34,063 nucleotides of DNA from Planctomycetota bacterium (GTDB lineage: Bacteria; Planctomycetota; Planctomycetia; Pirellulales; Pirellulaceae), in NCBI GenBank assembly GCA_017303505.1, contig JAFLCP010000084.1:1-34063 (forward strand), in the 5' to 3' direction. The notes beneath the pieces were generated by a model. That model was given only the letters and a program-made list of their open reading frames with translations. It was not told the origin of the DNA and did not search any database. Shown one piece after another: positions 28,348 to 34,063 of this stretch (positions within the stretch are counted from its first letter, which is position 1; the number at the start of each line of letters is the position of its first letter). The translations under genes were made by a program, and so were the position numbers.

Positions 28348-29463
28348 ATGGAACCCAAGAACCAAAGCAAACCGAAGCCCTTGTGGTGGAAATTTATCCA
28401 GTGGGGAATCACGCTCGCCATTCTAGTTGGATTGGTGCAAGTAGTTCGCCGCGCCGTTTCTGAGCTGTACGATCAACAAGCCGTTTTGGATCGCCAAATC
28501 GCCGATCTTACATTGGAAACCACCTCGGCCCCTGCTGAACAACAAGCCGAACTCCAACAACAAATCGACAAGCTACAACAACAGCGGCGCAACTACTGGC
28601 GTGTTGAGCCAATCCCGCTGCTGATTGCGATCGGCTGCTACGCCATCACGATGACCACCATCGGCTATTATTGGTACCGCACGCTGCATTTCTTCCAGCA
28701 ACCGGTGCCATACTGGCCAACGCATCGCATCTTCATGTTCGGTCAATTAGCCAAATATGTTCCCGGTAAGGCCCTCGTTTTGGTTGTACGTGTAGGCATG
28801 TTGCGCCCCTATGGTGGTGAGATCATTCCTTGTACGGTTTCTGTTTTTATGGAAACTCTCGGAACCATTGGAATCGCAGCCGCTTTGTCTGGGAGTTTCT
28901 TTCTTATCTACAAACCCGAACCTCGAATGGCATGGCTGGCATTGGCCGCTTTTCTGGTAGCAATCGCCCCCACCATACCACCGATCTTTAATGTGGCCCT
29001 TCGTTTTTTGTTGCGCAAAAAGTTAACCCAACATGAACAAACGGGCATTCGCCCCTTGAATTGGTCTCACTTTTTCTTCGGTTGGTACACCCTTGGCCCA
29101 GCTTTATGCCTCACCGGTCTCGCATTGTTTTTTACGTTAAAAGCTCTACCTGCCACCAACCTCGCCGACAACTGGAGCCTCTTGCTTATCATCGGTTGCA
29201 TTGGTACTTCCTGCTTGGCTGCCGTGCTCGGCTTTGTTTCGTTTATGCCAGGCGGGGCAGGGGTCCGCGAATTGGTGCTCATGCTCTCGCTGGAACCCCT
29301 GATTGGCGGTCCAATGGCATTGGCAGTCGCGATTTGGTACCGCTTGGTCACCTTGGGTGCCGAACTTTTTTTGGCCGCAATCGCTGCTCTTTTCCCTCCT
29401 AAGCCCCCTCAAAAGGGACTATCTGCGACTCCGGCGGTCCCTAACGACGATAAAGTTGATTAA
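28348..29463 (+). CDS. LPG-synthase/AglD-type multispanning membrane protein
   Basis: A 371-residue membrane protein of the lysylphosphatidylglycerol-synthase TM-region (UPF0104/AglD) family. The first helix is at about 17-34, then an unusual Gln/Glu-rich coiled-coil loop at 38-82 (with EQQAELQQQIDKLQQQRR), then at least seven more hydrophobic segments. The family block FGQLAKYVPGKALVLVVRVG at about 131-150 and the PGGAGVRELVLMLSLEP block near 308-324 are clear. There is no C-terminal synthetase domain, so it is not an MprF aminoacyl-lipid synthase; stand-alone members are thought to flip lipid-linked sugars or lipids. The next gene, 69 bp on, is a GT2 enzyme, which supports a lipid-sugar role. 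Confidence 0.88.
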   Translation: MEPKNQSKPKPLWWKFIQWGITLAILVGLVQVVRRAVSELYDQQAVLDRQIADLTLETTSAPAEQQAELQQQIDKLQQQRRNYWRVEPIPLLIAIGCYAITMTTIGYYWYRTLHFFQQPVPYWPTHRIFMFGQLAKYVPGKALVLVVRVGMLRPYGGEIIPCTVSVFMETLGTIGIAAALSGSFFLIYKPEPRMAWLALAAFLVAIAPTIPPIFNVALRFLLRKKLTQHEQTGIRPLNWSHFFFGWYTLGPALCLTGLALFFTLKALPATNLADNWSLLLIIGCIGTSCLAAVLGFVSFMPGGAGVRELVLMLSLEPLIGGPMALAVAIWYRLVTLGAELFLAAIAALFPPKPPQKGLSATPAVPNDDKVD

Positions 29464-29532
29464 ACTAGGGGCCAGCCCAAGACGGTCATCCTCACCGGCC
29501 CCATTCCCTTATTCGCTCTGCATCCGGTTCGC

Positions 29533-30588
29533 ATGGATTTAATGGATTCAAAATCGCCAAAGATTTCGATTGTCGTTCCGGTATACAACGAAGCCGAGAG
29601 CCTCGACTTGTTGCATGCGCGAATTGTGGAAGTGGTCAGTTCGCACAAAATCACTTATGAAATCGTCTTCGTCGACGACGGATCAGCGGATGACTCCTGG
29701 TCCAAGATCGAAGCGTTGCATCGAGCGGACGCGGCAGTTCACGGCATTCGCTTTCGAAGAAATTTTGGTAAAGCGGCCGCCTTAGCAGCCGGCTTCGATC
29801 AAGCGACAGGCGAATTCGTGATCACCATGGACGCGGATCTTCAGGATGATCCGCAAGAAATCCCCAACCTAATTGACAAGCTCAACGCTGGCTTTGATGT
29901 CGTCTCCGGTTGGAAGAAAGTACGGCATGATCCGTGGCATAAAACCATGCCCTCGAAAGTCTTCAACTTCTTGGTCAGTTGGACCACCGGAGTTCCGCTG
30001 CATGACCATAATTGCGGACTCAAAGCCTACCGTCGCGAGATCTTTGATGAAGTCCAACTGTACGGTGAGATGCACCGTTTTGTTCCCGTATTAGCCGCAG
30101 CCCGTGGATGGAAAGTTGGCGAGATTATCGTTCAACATCATCCTCGCAAATTCGGCTATTCGAAATATGGCGCCAAACGATTTATCAAAGGGCTCTTGGA
30201 TCTCATCACCGTTTATTTTCTCACCGGCTTTCGTCAACGGCCCCAACATCTATTGGGCTCGTTTGGTTTGGTCTGTTTGTCCGTCGGAGCTATCGGACTG
30301 TTGATCTTGATGTCGTTGTGGTTTATCACACGGCAAAGCACTGCACTGGATGATTTCCATCTTCATCAACACGCAACATTTTATTTGTCGATCTGTTCGC
30401 TGTTACTTGGATTTCAAATGGTCGCCTTGGGCATTTTGGCAGAACTGATCACCGCTATCTCGCGCCCCGCTCAACATCCATTTTCGATTCGGCAGCGAAC
30501 AACCACTGGGCAACCTAATCCTCCATCGAAAGCGGATCACACGTCAACCTCCGATATCTCATCCCACTGCACACACGATACCCTCTAA
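29533..30588 (+). CDS. GT2 glycosyltransferase, polyprenyl-phosphate sugar synthase type (DPM1/GtrB-like)
   Basis: A 351-residue enzyme. The GT-A domain has SIVVPVYNE (12-20), VDDGSADDS (47-55), RNFGK (76-80) and MDADLQDDP (99-107), where the DAD motif binds metal and nucleotide sugar. Two C-terminal helices (about 240-262 and 280-306) anchor it in the membrane. This architecture is that of dolichol/undecaprenyl-phosphate mannose or glucose synthases, which load one sugar from a nucleotide donor onto the lipid phosphate. The tail is a basic, Ser/Thr-rich stretch. The start is either ATG 29533 or ATG 29542; neither has a strong binding site. The following gene encodes a GT-C-like membrane protein that could use the lipid-linked sugar. 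Confidence 0.92.
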   Translation: MDLMDSKSPKISIVVPVYNEAESLDLLHARIVEVVSSHKITYEIVFVDDGSADDSWSKIEALHRADAAVHGIRFRRNFGKAAALAAGFDQATGEFVITMDADLQDDPQEIPNLIDKLNAGFDVVSGWKKVRHDPWHKTMPSKVFNFLVSWTTGVPLHDHNCGLKAYRREIFDEVQLYGEMHRFVPVLAAARGWKVGEIIVQHHPRKFGYSKYGAKRFIKGLLDLITVYFLTGFRQRPQHLLGSFGLVCLSVGAIGLLILMSLWFITRQSTALDDFHLHQHATFYLSICSLLLGFQMVALGILAELITAISRPAQHPFSIRQRTTTGQPNPPSKADHTSTSDISSHCTHDTL

Positions 30589-30648
30589 CGTTTCCCACCT
30601 CTATCGTCGCTCGATTCATCGTCTTTAATTCCATTTACGAGGCTCGCG

Positions 30649-32232
30649 ATGTCCCCAACCGATATCTCCCTACCGCGTTGGTCCATATACGCGTTCATTT
30701 TGATTTCGGCAGCTGCCGCACAAGCAGGTCGCCTTGCCAGCACCCGTAGCCCAACGGGCGAAACACCCTTCTACAGCGCGAACGATCGCAGCCGCTGGTG
30801 CACGATCGTGTCGCTGGTCGAATTTGGCACGTATGAAATCGATCAGATTACCTTTCGCGAAGATGATAGAAAGAGGCGCCACTGGAACACTATCGACATG
30901 GTGCGTCATCGCGGTGCCGATGGAAAACAACATTACTACAGCAGCAAGCCCCCCTTGCTCACCACCATCTACGCGGGTGCGTATTGGGTGTTTCATAAAC
31001 TCACCGGAAAAAAGTTGAGTGAAGAACCTCACTTTGTCGCTCGCATCTTGATGGTCTTCTATAACTTCATTCCGTTGATTGGCTATTGGTTTATGCTCAT
31101 TTGGCTGATCGAACGCACCACACTTGATCCATGGGCCCGGCTGTTTTTAGTGGTGGCTGCCGTGTGGGCAATGTACTCCAGCACATTTGCTTCCACCATC
31201 AACAATCATTTGCCTGGCATCATCGTCGTGATGATTTCCTTGGTGGCTTTGATTCGGATCGTGGTCGATAAATCAACGCAGTGGCGTTGGCCCATCCTCT
31301 GTGGAGTGGCAGCGGCATTCTCTGTCGCTTGCGAACTTCCCGCTCTGGCGTGGTGGACCATTATTCCCGCCGTCATCTTCATGTCGCTTAAACAGATCAA
31401 GCCGATCGTGATTTACACAATTGCAAGTGTGCCCGTTTTTGCAGCGATACTTATCACGACCCAAATTGCGCACGGCGATTTGAAGCCACCTTATATGCAT
31501 CGCGACCATGGCGAAGTAATCGCTACGATTCCGCGCGCCGGTGATACTGAAACGCCCGACAGTTCATTGAGCGCCCTGCGCGATGCGCTGCTGAAGAAGG
31601 CCGAAAAGCCTTCCGAAAAACTGGAACTGCGCCCGGCTCGACAAGAAAAAACGTTCGAGCTATTTGATACCGAAAATCAAATTTGCTGGGCCGTGAAAGC
31701 AGGGGAGGGGACTTGGGAAATACGACAATGGGACGATTGGTATGACTACCCCAAGACCTATTGGACCAACGAAAAGAAGCAAGGTGTGGATAAAGGTGAA
31801 CCATCCTATGCAGTCTATGCGTTTCATTCGTTGATCGGTCACCGAGGCATCTTTTCTCTTACACCGATTTGGCTGTTTGCTTTGTCGGGGGTGTGGCTGG
31901 CGCTGAAGAAACAACCTGAGTGGCGTTATATCCATCTCGCCGCGATCATTGTCAGCGTTGTCTGCATAGCGTTCTTCTTGTCTCGGCCGCTAGAGGATCG
32001 CAACTATGGCGGAGTATGCAGTGGTTTCCGGTGGGTCTTTTGGTTAGCCCCATTATGGATGCTCTTTTTACCGCATGGCATTGAGCAGATATCGCCATCA
32101 GCGTGGGGCCGCAAACTCGGCCTAACCGCCTTAGCGATCTCGATCTTCTCCGCCACCTTCCCCTGGAACAATCCATGGAGCCAACCGTGGATATATCAGA
32201 TTCTGGAGTATTGGAAGTGGATTGGGTATTAG
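30649..32232 (+). CDS. Multispanning GT-C-like membrane protein
   Basis: A 527-residue protein with about nine to eleven hydrophobic segments. The N-terminal first loop has YSANDRSRWCTIVSLVEFGTYEID and later HYYSSKPPLLTTIYAGAYWVFH; the latter resembles the loop of lipid-phosphate-sugar-dependent GT-C transferases (GT39/GT83-like). A soluble loop of about 120 residues interrupts the helices (about 285-390). A GAGG binding site lies 9 bp before ATG 30649. It follows the GT2 gene by 60 bp, so I infer that it transfers the lipid-linked sugar to an extracytoplasmic acceptor. The stop codon TAG (32230-32232) is formed partly by the left end of the S23 cassette. Confidence 0.75.
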   Translation: MSPTDISLPRWSIYAFILISAAAAQAGRLASTRSPTGETPFYSANDRSRWCTIVSLVEFGTYEIDQITFREDDRKRRHWNTIDMVRHRGADGKQHYYSSKPPLLTTIYAGAYWVFHKLTGKKLSEEPHFVARILMVFYNFIPLIGYWFMLIWLIERTTLDPWARLFLVVAAVWAMYSSTFASTINNHLPGIIVVMISLVALIRIVVDKSTQWRWPILCGVAAAFSVACELPALAWWTIIPAVIFMSLKQIKPIVIYTIASVPVFAAILITTQIAHGDLKPPYMHRDHGEVIATIPRAGDTETPDSSLSALRDALLKKAEKPSEKLELRPARQEKTFELFDTENQICWAVKAGEGTWEIRQWDDWYDYPKTYWTNEKKQGVDKGEPSYAVYAFHSLIGHRGIFSLTPIWLFALSGVWLALKKQPEWRYIHLAAIIVSVVCIAFFLSRPLEDRNYGGVCSGFRWVFWLAPLWMLFLPHGIEQISPSAWGRKLGLTALAISIFSATFPWNNPWSQPWIYQILEYWKWIGY

Positions 32233-32279
32233 TTTTCAGTGATTCAGTGATTCAGTGATTCAGTTTTCAGTGGGGCAGT
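32233..32279 (+). repeat. Tandem 8-bp repeat, left end of the S23 cassette
   Basis: Six consecutive units with an 8-bp period: TTTTCAGT, three copies of GATTCAGT (32241-32264), a 7-bp TTTCAGT, then GGGGCAGT. The junctions give TGA at 32240, 32248 and 32256, one in each forward frame. The TCA triplets at 32236, 32244 and 32252 give TGA in all three reverse frames. The array thus stops translation in all six frames within 30 bp. Confidence 0.92.
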
Positions 32280-32294
32280 CTTTCGAAAACTGAA
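32246..32294 (+). repeat. Left 49-bp copy of the cassette direct repeat
   Basis: It matches 32710-32758 at 44 of 49 positions. Within it AGTTTTCAGT (32262-32271) is complementary to ACTGAAAACT (32289-32298), giving a 10-bp hairpin arm around a loop containing TTTCGA. The GGGG of this copy is GGTT in the right copy, and CTTTCGA is TTCCCGA. Confidence 0.9.
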
Positions 32295-32327
32295 AACTAC
32301 TTCTTCTTTCAAACAACGGAGTATGCC

Positions 32328-32696
32328 ATGGCCTACAGATCGTTTGAGGAACTCGATGTCTGGAAGCGGTCATGTCTCTTGGCAGTCGCTATCTACGAAG
32401 CCCTGAAGAATTGCAGTGATTGTGGCCTTAAAGACCAGATGCAACGGGCAGCGGTTTCGATCGCTTCGAATATTGCAGAAGGATGTGAGCGAGGCGGTAA
32501 GGACTTTTCGCGTTTCTTGCGAATTGCCCAAGGATCATTGGCTGAGTTAAGGACGCAGCTTTACATTGCGAAGAAAATAGGGCGATTCGACGATGATAAC
32601 TTTAGCAACCTGGTCGCCGAGACGAAAGAAATTGCCAAGATGCTAACCGGCCTCCGAAAATCACTCACCCGTCGCCTTGAGCCACCCAAAAAGTGA
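32328..32696 (+). CDS. S23/IVP-type four-helix-bundle protein
   Basis: A 122-residue protein of the four-helix-bundle family TIGR02436 (23S rRNA intervening-sequence protein; related in fold to Avd of diversity-generating retroelements). Typical motifs are SFEELDVWKRS (5-15), MQRAAVSIASNIAEGCERGG near 38-57, and FLRIAQGSLAELRTQLYIAKKIG near 63-85. The end is basic (RRLEPPKK). GGAG at 32318-32321 lies 6 bp before ATG 32328. Its TGA stop (32694-32696) is inside the first unit of the right-hand repeat. Known structures are pentameric and basic, suggesting nucleic-acid binding, but no function is proven. The gene is not inside an rRNA gene here. Confidence 0.93.
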   Translation: MAYRSFEELDVWKRSCLLAVAIYEALKNCSDCGLKDQMQRAAVSIASNIAEGCERGGKDFSRFLRIAQGSLAELRTQLYIAKKIGRFDDDNFSNLVAETKEIAKMLTGLRKSLTRRLEPPKK

Positions 32697-32709
32697 TGTT
32701 AGTGATGTT

Positions 32710-32758
32710 AGTGATTCAGTGATTCAGTTTTCAGTGGTTCAGTTTCCCGAAAACTGAA
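32710..32758 (+). repeat. Right 49-bp copy of the cassette direct repeat
   Basis: It matches 32246-32294 at 44 of 49 bases and is preceded by two 9-bp AGTGATGTT copies (32692-32700 and 32701-32709), the first of which contains the S23 stop codon. Confidence 0.9.
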
Positions 32759-32794
32759 TCACTGAACCACTGAAAACTGAACCACTGAATCACT
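32710..32794 (+). repeat. Long inverted repeat at the right end of the cassette
   Basis: A 36-bp arm (32710-32745) and a 44-bp arm (32751-32794) are separated by CCCGA. The arms pair with one mismatch if one 8-bp unit of the longer arm is looped out. With the two AGTGATGTT units it fills the 96-bp space between the S23 stop and the stop of the convergent gene. The predicted RNA is a long hairpin on either strand; without a T-tract it is not a textbook terminator, though it may act as a transcript end. Confidence 0.9.
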
Positions 32795-33695
32795 ATCTCC
32801 TCGCCACTCTCTGCACCTTCGCATCTTCCCGATATCGCGCGGTGTATTTCAATTGGCTTTGAGCGCCGCTGAAGCCGACGACGGAATCGTCCCAGTTGAG
32901 TTCTTTGGAGAGTAATCTGCCGGCATCGATATCGAATTTGAGTTCGCCGTTGCTCAGTTGTTGCATGACTTGTGATTCAACTTCTGGGCCGTCGAGCGGA
33001 GTGATAGGTTCGCTGCGAATTTCGATGGTGGCGACGCCTGATTGAACTTTGCTGAGCGTATATTGTTCCCGAATTTTGATGGTTTTGTGGGTGCCATCGG
33101 GTAGTTTTACGCGCGTGTCGCGAGGCACACTCCATGAACCGCCGAGGGCGAGAGCTTCTTCGGGGAGTGGCAACACGAGATCGCCCATGCCTAATTCAGG
33201 GGCATCTTTGTTATCGGTGCGAGACAAGATGGCACCGCGTGAGTTGACGACGACGGTGGCGATGGTTTTACCGAGCGACTCGGCGACTTTTTTATAGATG
33301 GGAGGAGCGGTTTTATCTTTGCGGCTGTCGTAGCGAATTTCTTTGTCTTCGCCGTTGGTTTGAGACATTTCGACATGTTGGATGCGATATTCGAAGGTCA
33401 TATCGCCTTGCGGATTGACGGCGGTAACTTTCCAAACTTTTTCACTGAGAGTGCGAGCTTCGGACGCTTGATCGATACCTTGGATACGGGTGACCGTTTT
33501 GGCTTGATGAAGCACGGTGGAATAGACTTCTTCGCCCGGTTTAAGTTTATGGCGCAGCAGATATTTCTCGGTAGTGGGTGTCTTTTCTTGGGCAGAGATT
33601 GGTAAGGCGAGGGTCAAGCCCAGAGCTAGGCTCATTCCTTGAACGAGAGCCCACACGGCCGCAAACTTGCTCCCAGACATCAAACTTCGAATCAT
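32793..33695 (-). CDS. Exported protein of unknown function (DUF6263-like, tentative)
   Basis: A 300-residue protein. The start is set at 33695, because AAGGAGG lies 8 bp upstream; the longer frame from 33758 would place this site inside the gene. A signal peptide (about 1-36, with a long hydrophobic stretch ending PISAQEK) is followed by a soluble beta-rich region with YLLRHKLKPGEEVYSTVLHQ, MTFEYRIQHVEM and VNSRGAILS. The pattern, a protein measuring about 300 residues with DMTFEYRI-like and GGSWSVPRD-like strands, is common in planctomycete secreted proteins of unknown role. The stop TAG (32793-32795) overlaps the end of the S23 cassette. There are no same-strand neighbours within the window. 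Confidence 0.85.
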   Translation of the reverse strand: MIRSLMSGSKFAAVWALVQGMSLALGLTLALPISAQEKTPTTEKYLLRHKLKPGEEVYSTVLHQAKTVTRIQGIDQASEARTLSEKVWKVTAVNPQGDMTFEYRIQHVEMSQTNGEDKEIRYDSRKDKTAPPIYKKVAESLGKTIATVVVNSRGAILSRTDNKDAPELGMGDLVLPLPEEALALGGSWSVPRDTRVKLPDGTHKTIKIREQYTLSKVQSGVATIEIRSEPITPLDGPEVESQVMQQLSNGELKFDIDAGRLLSKELNWDDSVVGFSGAQSQLKYTARYREDAKVQRVARR

Positions 33696-33835
33696 TTTTT
33701 GAGCCTCCTTACCCAACCCACCGCATGCATTTGCTAGCAGCGCATCATCAACATCCAAATGTCGCAGGAGTTTAGCAAAGAGGCTGTTTCAGAAAAACAG
33801 CAATTCCCTTCGTTTCCAAGCTGGAAAGCCATCGG

Positions 33836-33862
33836 ATCGTTTAGCCCGTTGCCGAAGGCTAG
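33836..33862 (+). repeat. Dispersed intergenic repeat, copy 1
   Basis: A 27-bp copy beginning ATCGTTTAGCCCGT and ending GCCGAAGGCTAG. It differs from copy 2 by one substitution and one base of length. TAGCC and GGCTA inside it can form a short hairpin, so it is REP-like. Confidence 0.7.
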
Positions 33863-33936
33863 GCGTACTTCCGTTTGGTCCGCCAGCGCGTTGGACGAAT
33901 ACCCATTCCATCGTATTGACATTCTCGGTCGGCGCA

Positions 33937-33964
33937 ATCGTTTAACCCGTATGCCGAAGGCTAG
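33937..33964 (+). repeat. Dispersed intergenic repeat, copy 2
   Basis: A 28-bp copy beginning ATCGTTTAACCCGT and ending GCCGAAGGCTAG, 101 bp after copy 1 and in the same orientation. It is followed at once by the AGTTGG/CCAACT hairpin (33963-33980). Confidence 0.7.
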
Positions 33965-34063
33965 TTGGACAGCGCCAACTCTCGTACCTTGATTTGTCGT
34001 AACTCATTTGGCATCAAGTGTTTATTGCCCTTGACGCAGGATACGAAAAAAGGCGACCCTCCG

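Larger units (their letters stand above)
32231..32794 (+). mobile_element. Candidate S23 cassette with structured terminal repeats
   Basis: A 564-bp unit containing a single gene (four-helix-bundle S23 family) between two complex repeats. It starts within the stop codon of the upstream GT-C-like gene and ends within the stop codon of the convergent secreted-protein gene. The two ends carry 49-bp near-identical direct repeats (44 of 49 bases), and each also has inward-facing copies, so both direct and inverted pairings are possible. No transposase is present. In 23S rRNA genes of some bacteria, S23 genes sit inside intervening sequences whose ends pair with each other, which is similar in outline. 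Mobility is inferred, not shown. Confidence 0.5.
33696..34063. other. Terminal 368 bp, no credible gene
   Basis: Upstream of the exported-protein gene there is no convincing coding region. A 77-codon plus-strand frame (33759-33992) lacks a binding site and is made largely of the repeat below. The minus-strand promoter for the exported-protein gene should lie near 33700-33830. A 6-bp hairpin, AGTTGG (33963-33968) with CCAACT (33975-33980), is also present. Confidence 0.5.

Noticed and set aside
32233..32294. CRISPR-like repeat array
   Set aside because: The units are 8 bp with no spacers, and no cas gene is near; they are a tandem simple repeat.
33836..33980. Integron attC-like site (GTTTAAC and GTTGGAC resemble RYYYAAC and GTTRRRY cores)
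   Set aside because: The cores are only about 30 bp apart, their arms are not complementary, and no integrase or cassette array is present.
33759..33992. 77-codon plus-strand reading frame at the right edge
   Set aside because: It has no ribosome binding site, overlaps the upstream region of the exported-protein gene, and much of its translation comes from the two copies of the intergenic repeat.

Overview
The window looks like a chromosomal segment of a planctomycete, probably near the Pirellula/Blastopirellula group. The reasons are a DUF1549/DUF1553 plus DUF1501 gene pair, a secreted sulfatase, a secreted beta-helix (pectate-lyase-like) protein, a roughly balanced base composition and many long leader-type signal peptides. 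This is an inference from gene content; there is no rRNA or other phylogenetic marker to settle it. I see no tRNA, rRNA, CRISPR array or classical transposase.

Layout. (1) 1-5360: a plus-strand run of a truncated unknown gene, a DUF1549/DUF1553 protein with one CxxCH site, a Tat-exported DUF1501 protein and a secreted beta-helix protein, closed by a perfect 12-bp-stem terminator. (2) 5500-8552: a YtrA-type GntR repressor, an ABC ATPase and a large membrane permease, behind a promoter carrying a palindrome that fits an autoregulatory operator. (3) 8700-14310: single genes: a Pro/Gly-rich secreted protein, a small S24/S26-like serine protease, a DUF1254/DUF1214 protein and a polysaccharide flippase. 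(4) 14331-17874, minus strand: typA/bipA and a secreted sulfatase. (5) 17875-25703: a complete Na+-translocating NADH:quinone oxidoreductase operon, nqrABCDEF, followed by apbE (which attaches FMN to NqrB and NqrC) and nqrM (iron-sulfur maturation). It sits behind a 416-bp leader with two hairpins. (6) 25705-28200, minus strand: mutM and an AI-2E/PerM-family membrane protein. (7) 28348-32232: an LPG-synthase-type membrane protein, a polyprenyl-phosphate-type GT2 glycosyltransferase and a multi-spanning GT-C-like protein, together suggesting a lipid-linked sugar modification pathway. (8) 32231-32794: a compact cassette with one S23/four-helix-bundle gene between two 49-bp structured repeats. 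(9) 32793-34063: a secreted protein of unknown function and a non-coding end region with a short dispersed repeat.

The most unusual object is the S23 cassette. Its left end begins inside the stop codon of the upstream gene and its right end finishes inside the stop codon of the convergent downstream gene. Both ends are hairpin-forming, nearly identical, and built from an 8-bp unit that places stop codons in all six frames. It resembles a minimal non-autonomous mobile element or a free-standing relative of the S23-encoding intervening sequences known from 23S rRNA genes. The nqr leader, the GntR operator and the lipid-sugar cluster are the next most interesting items.
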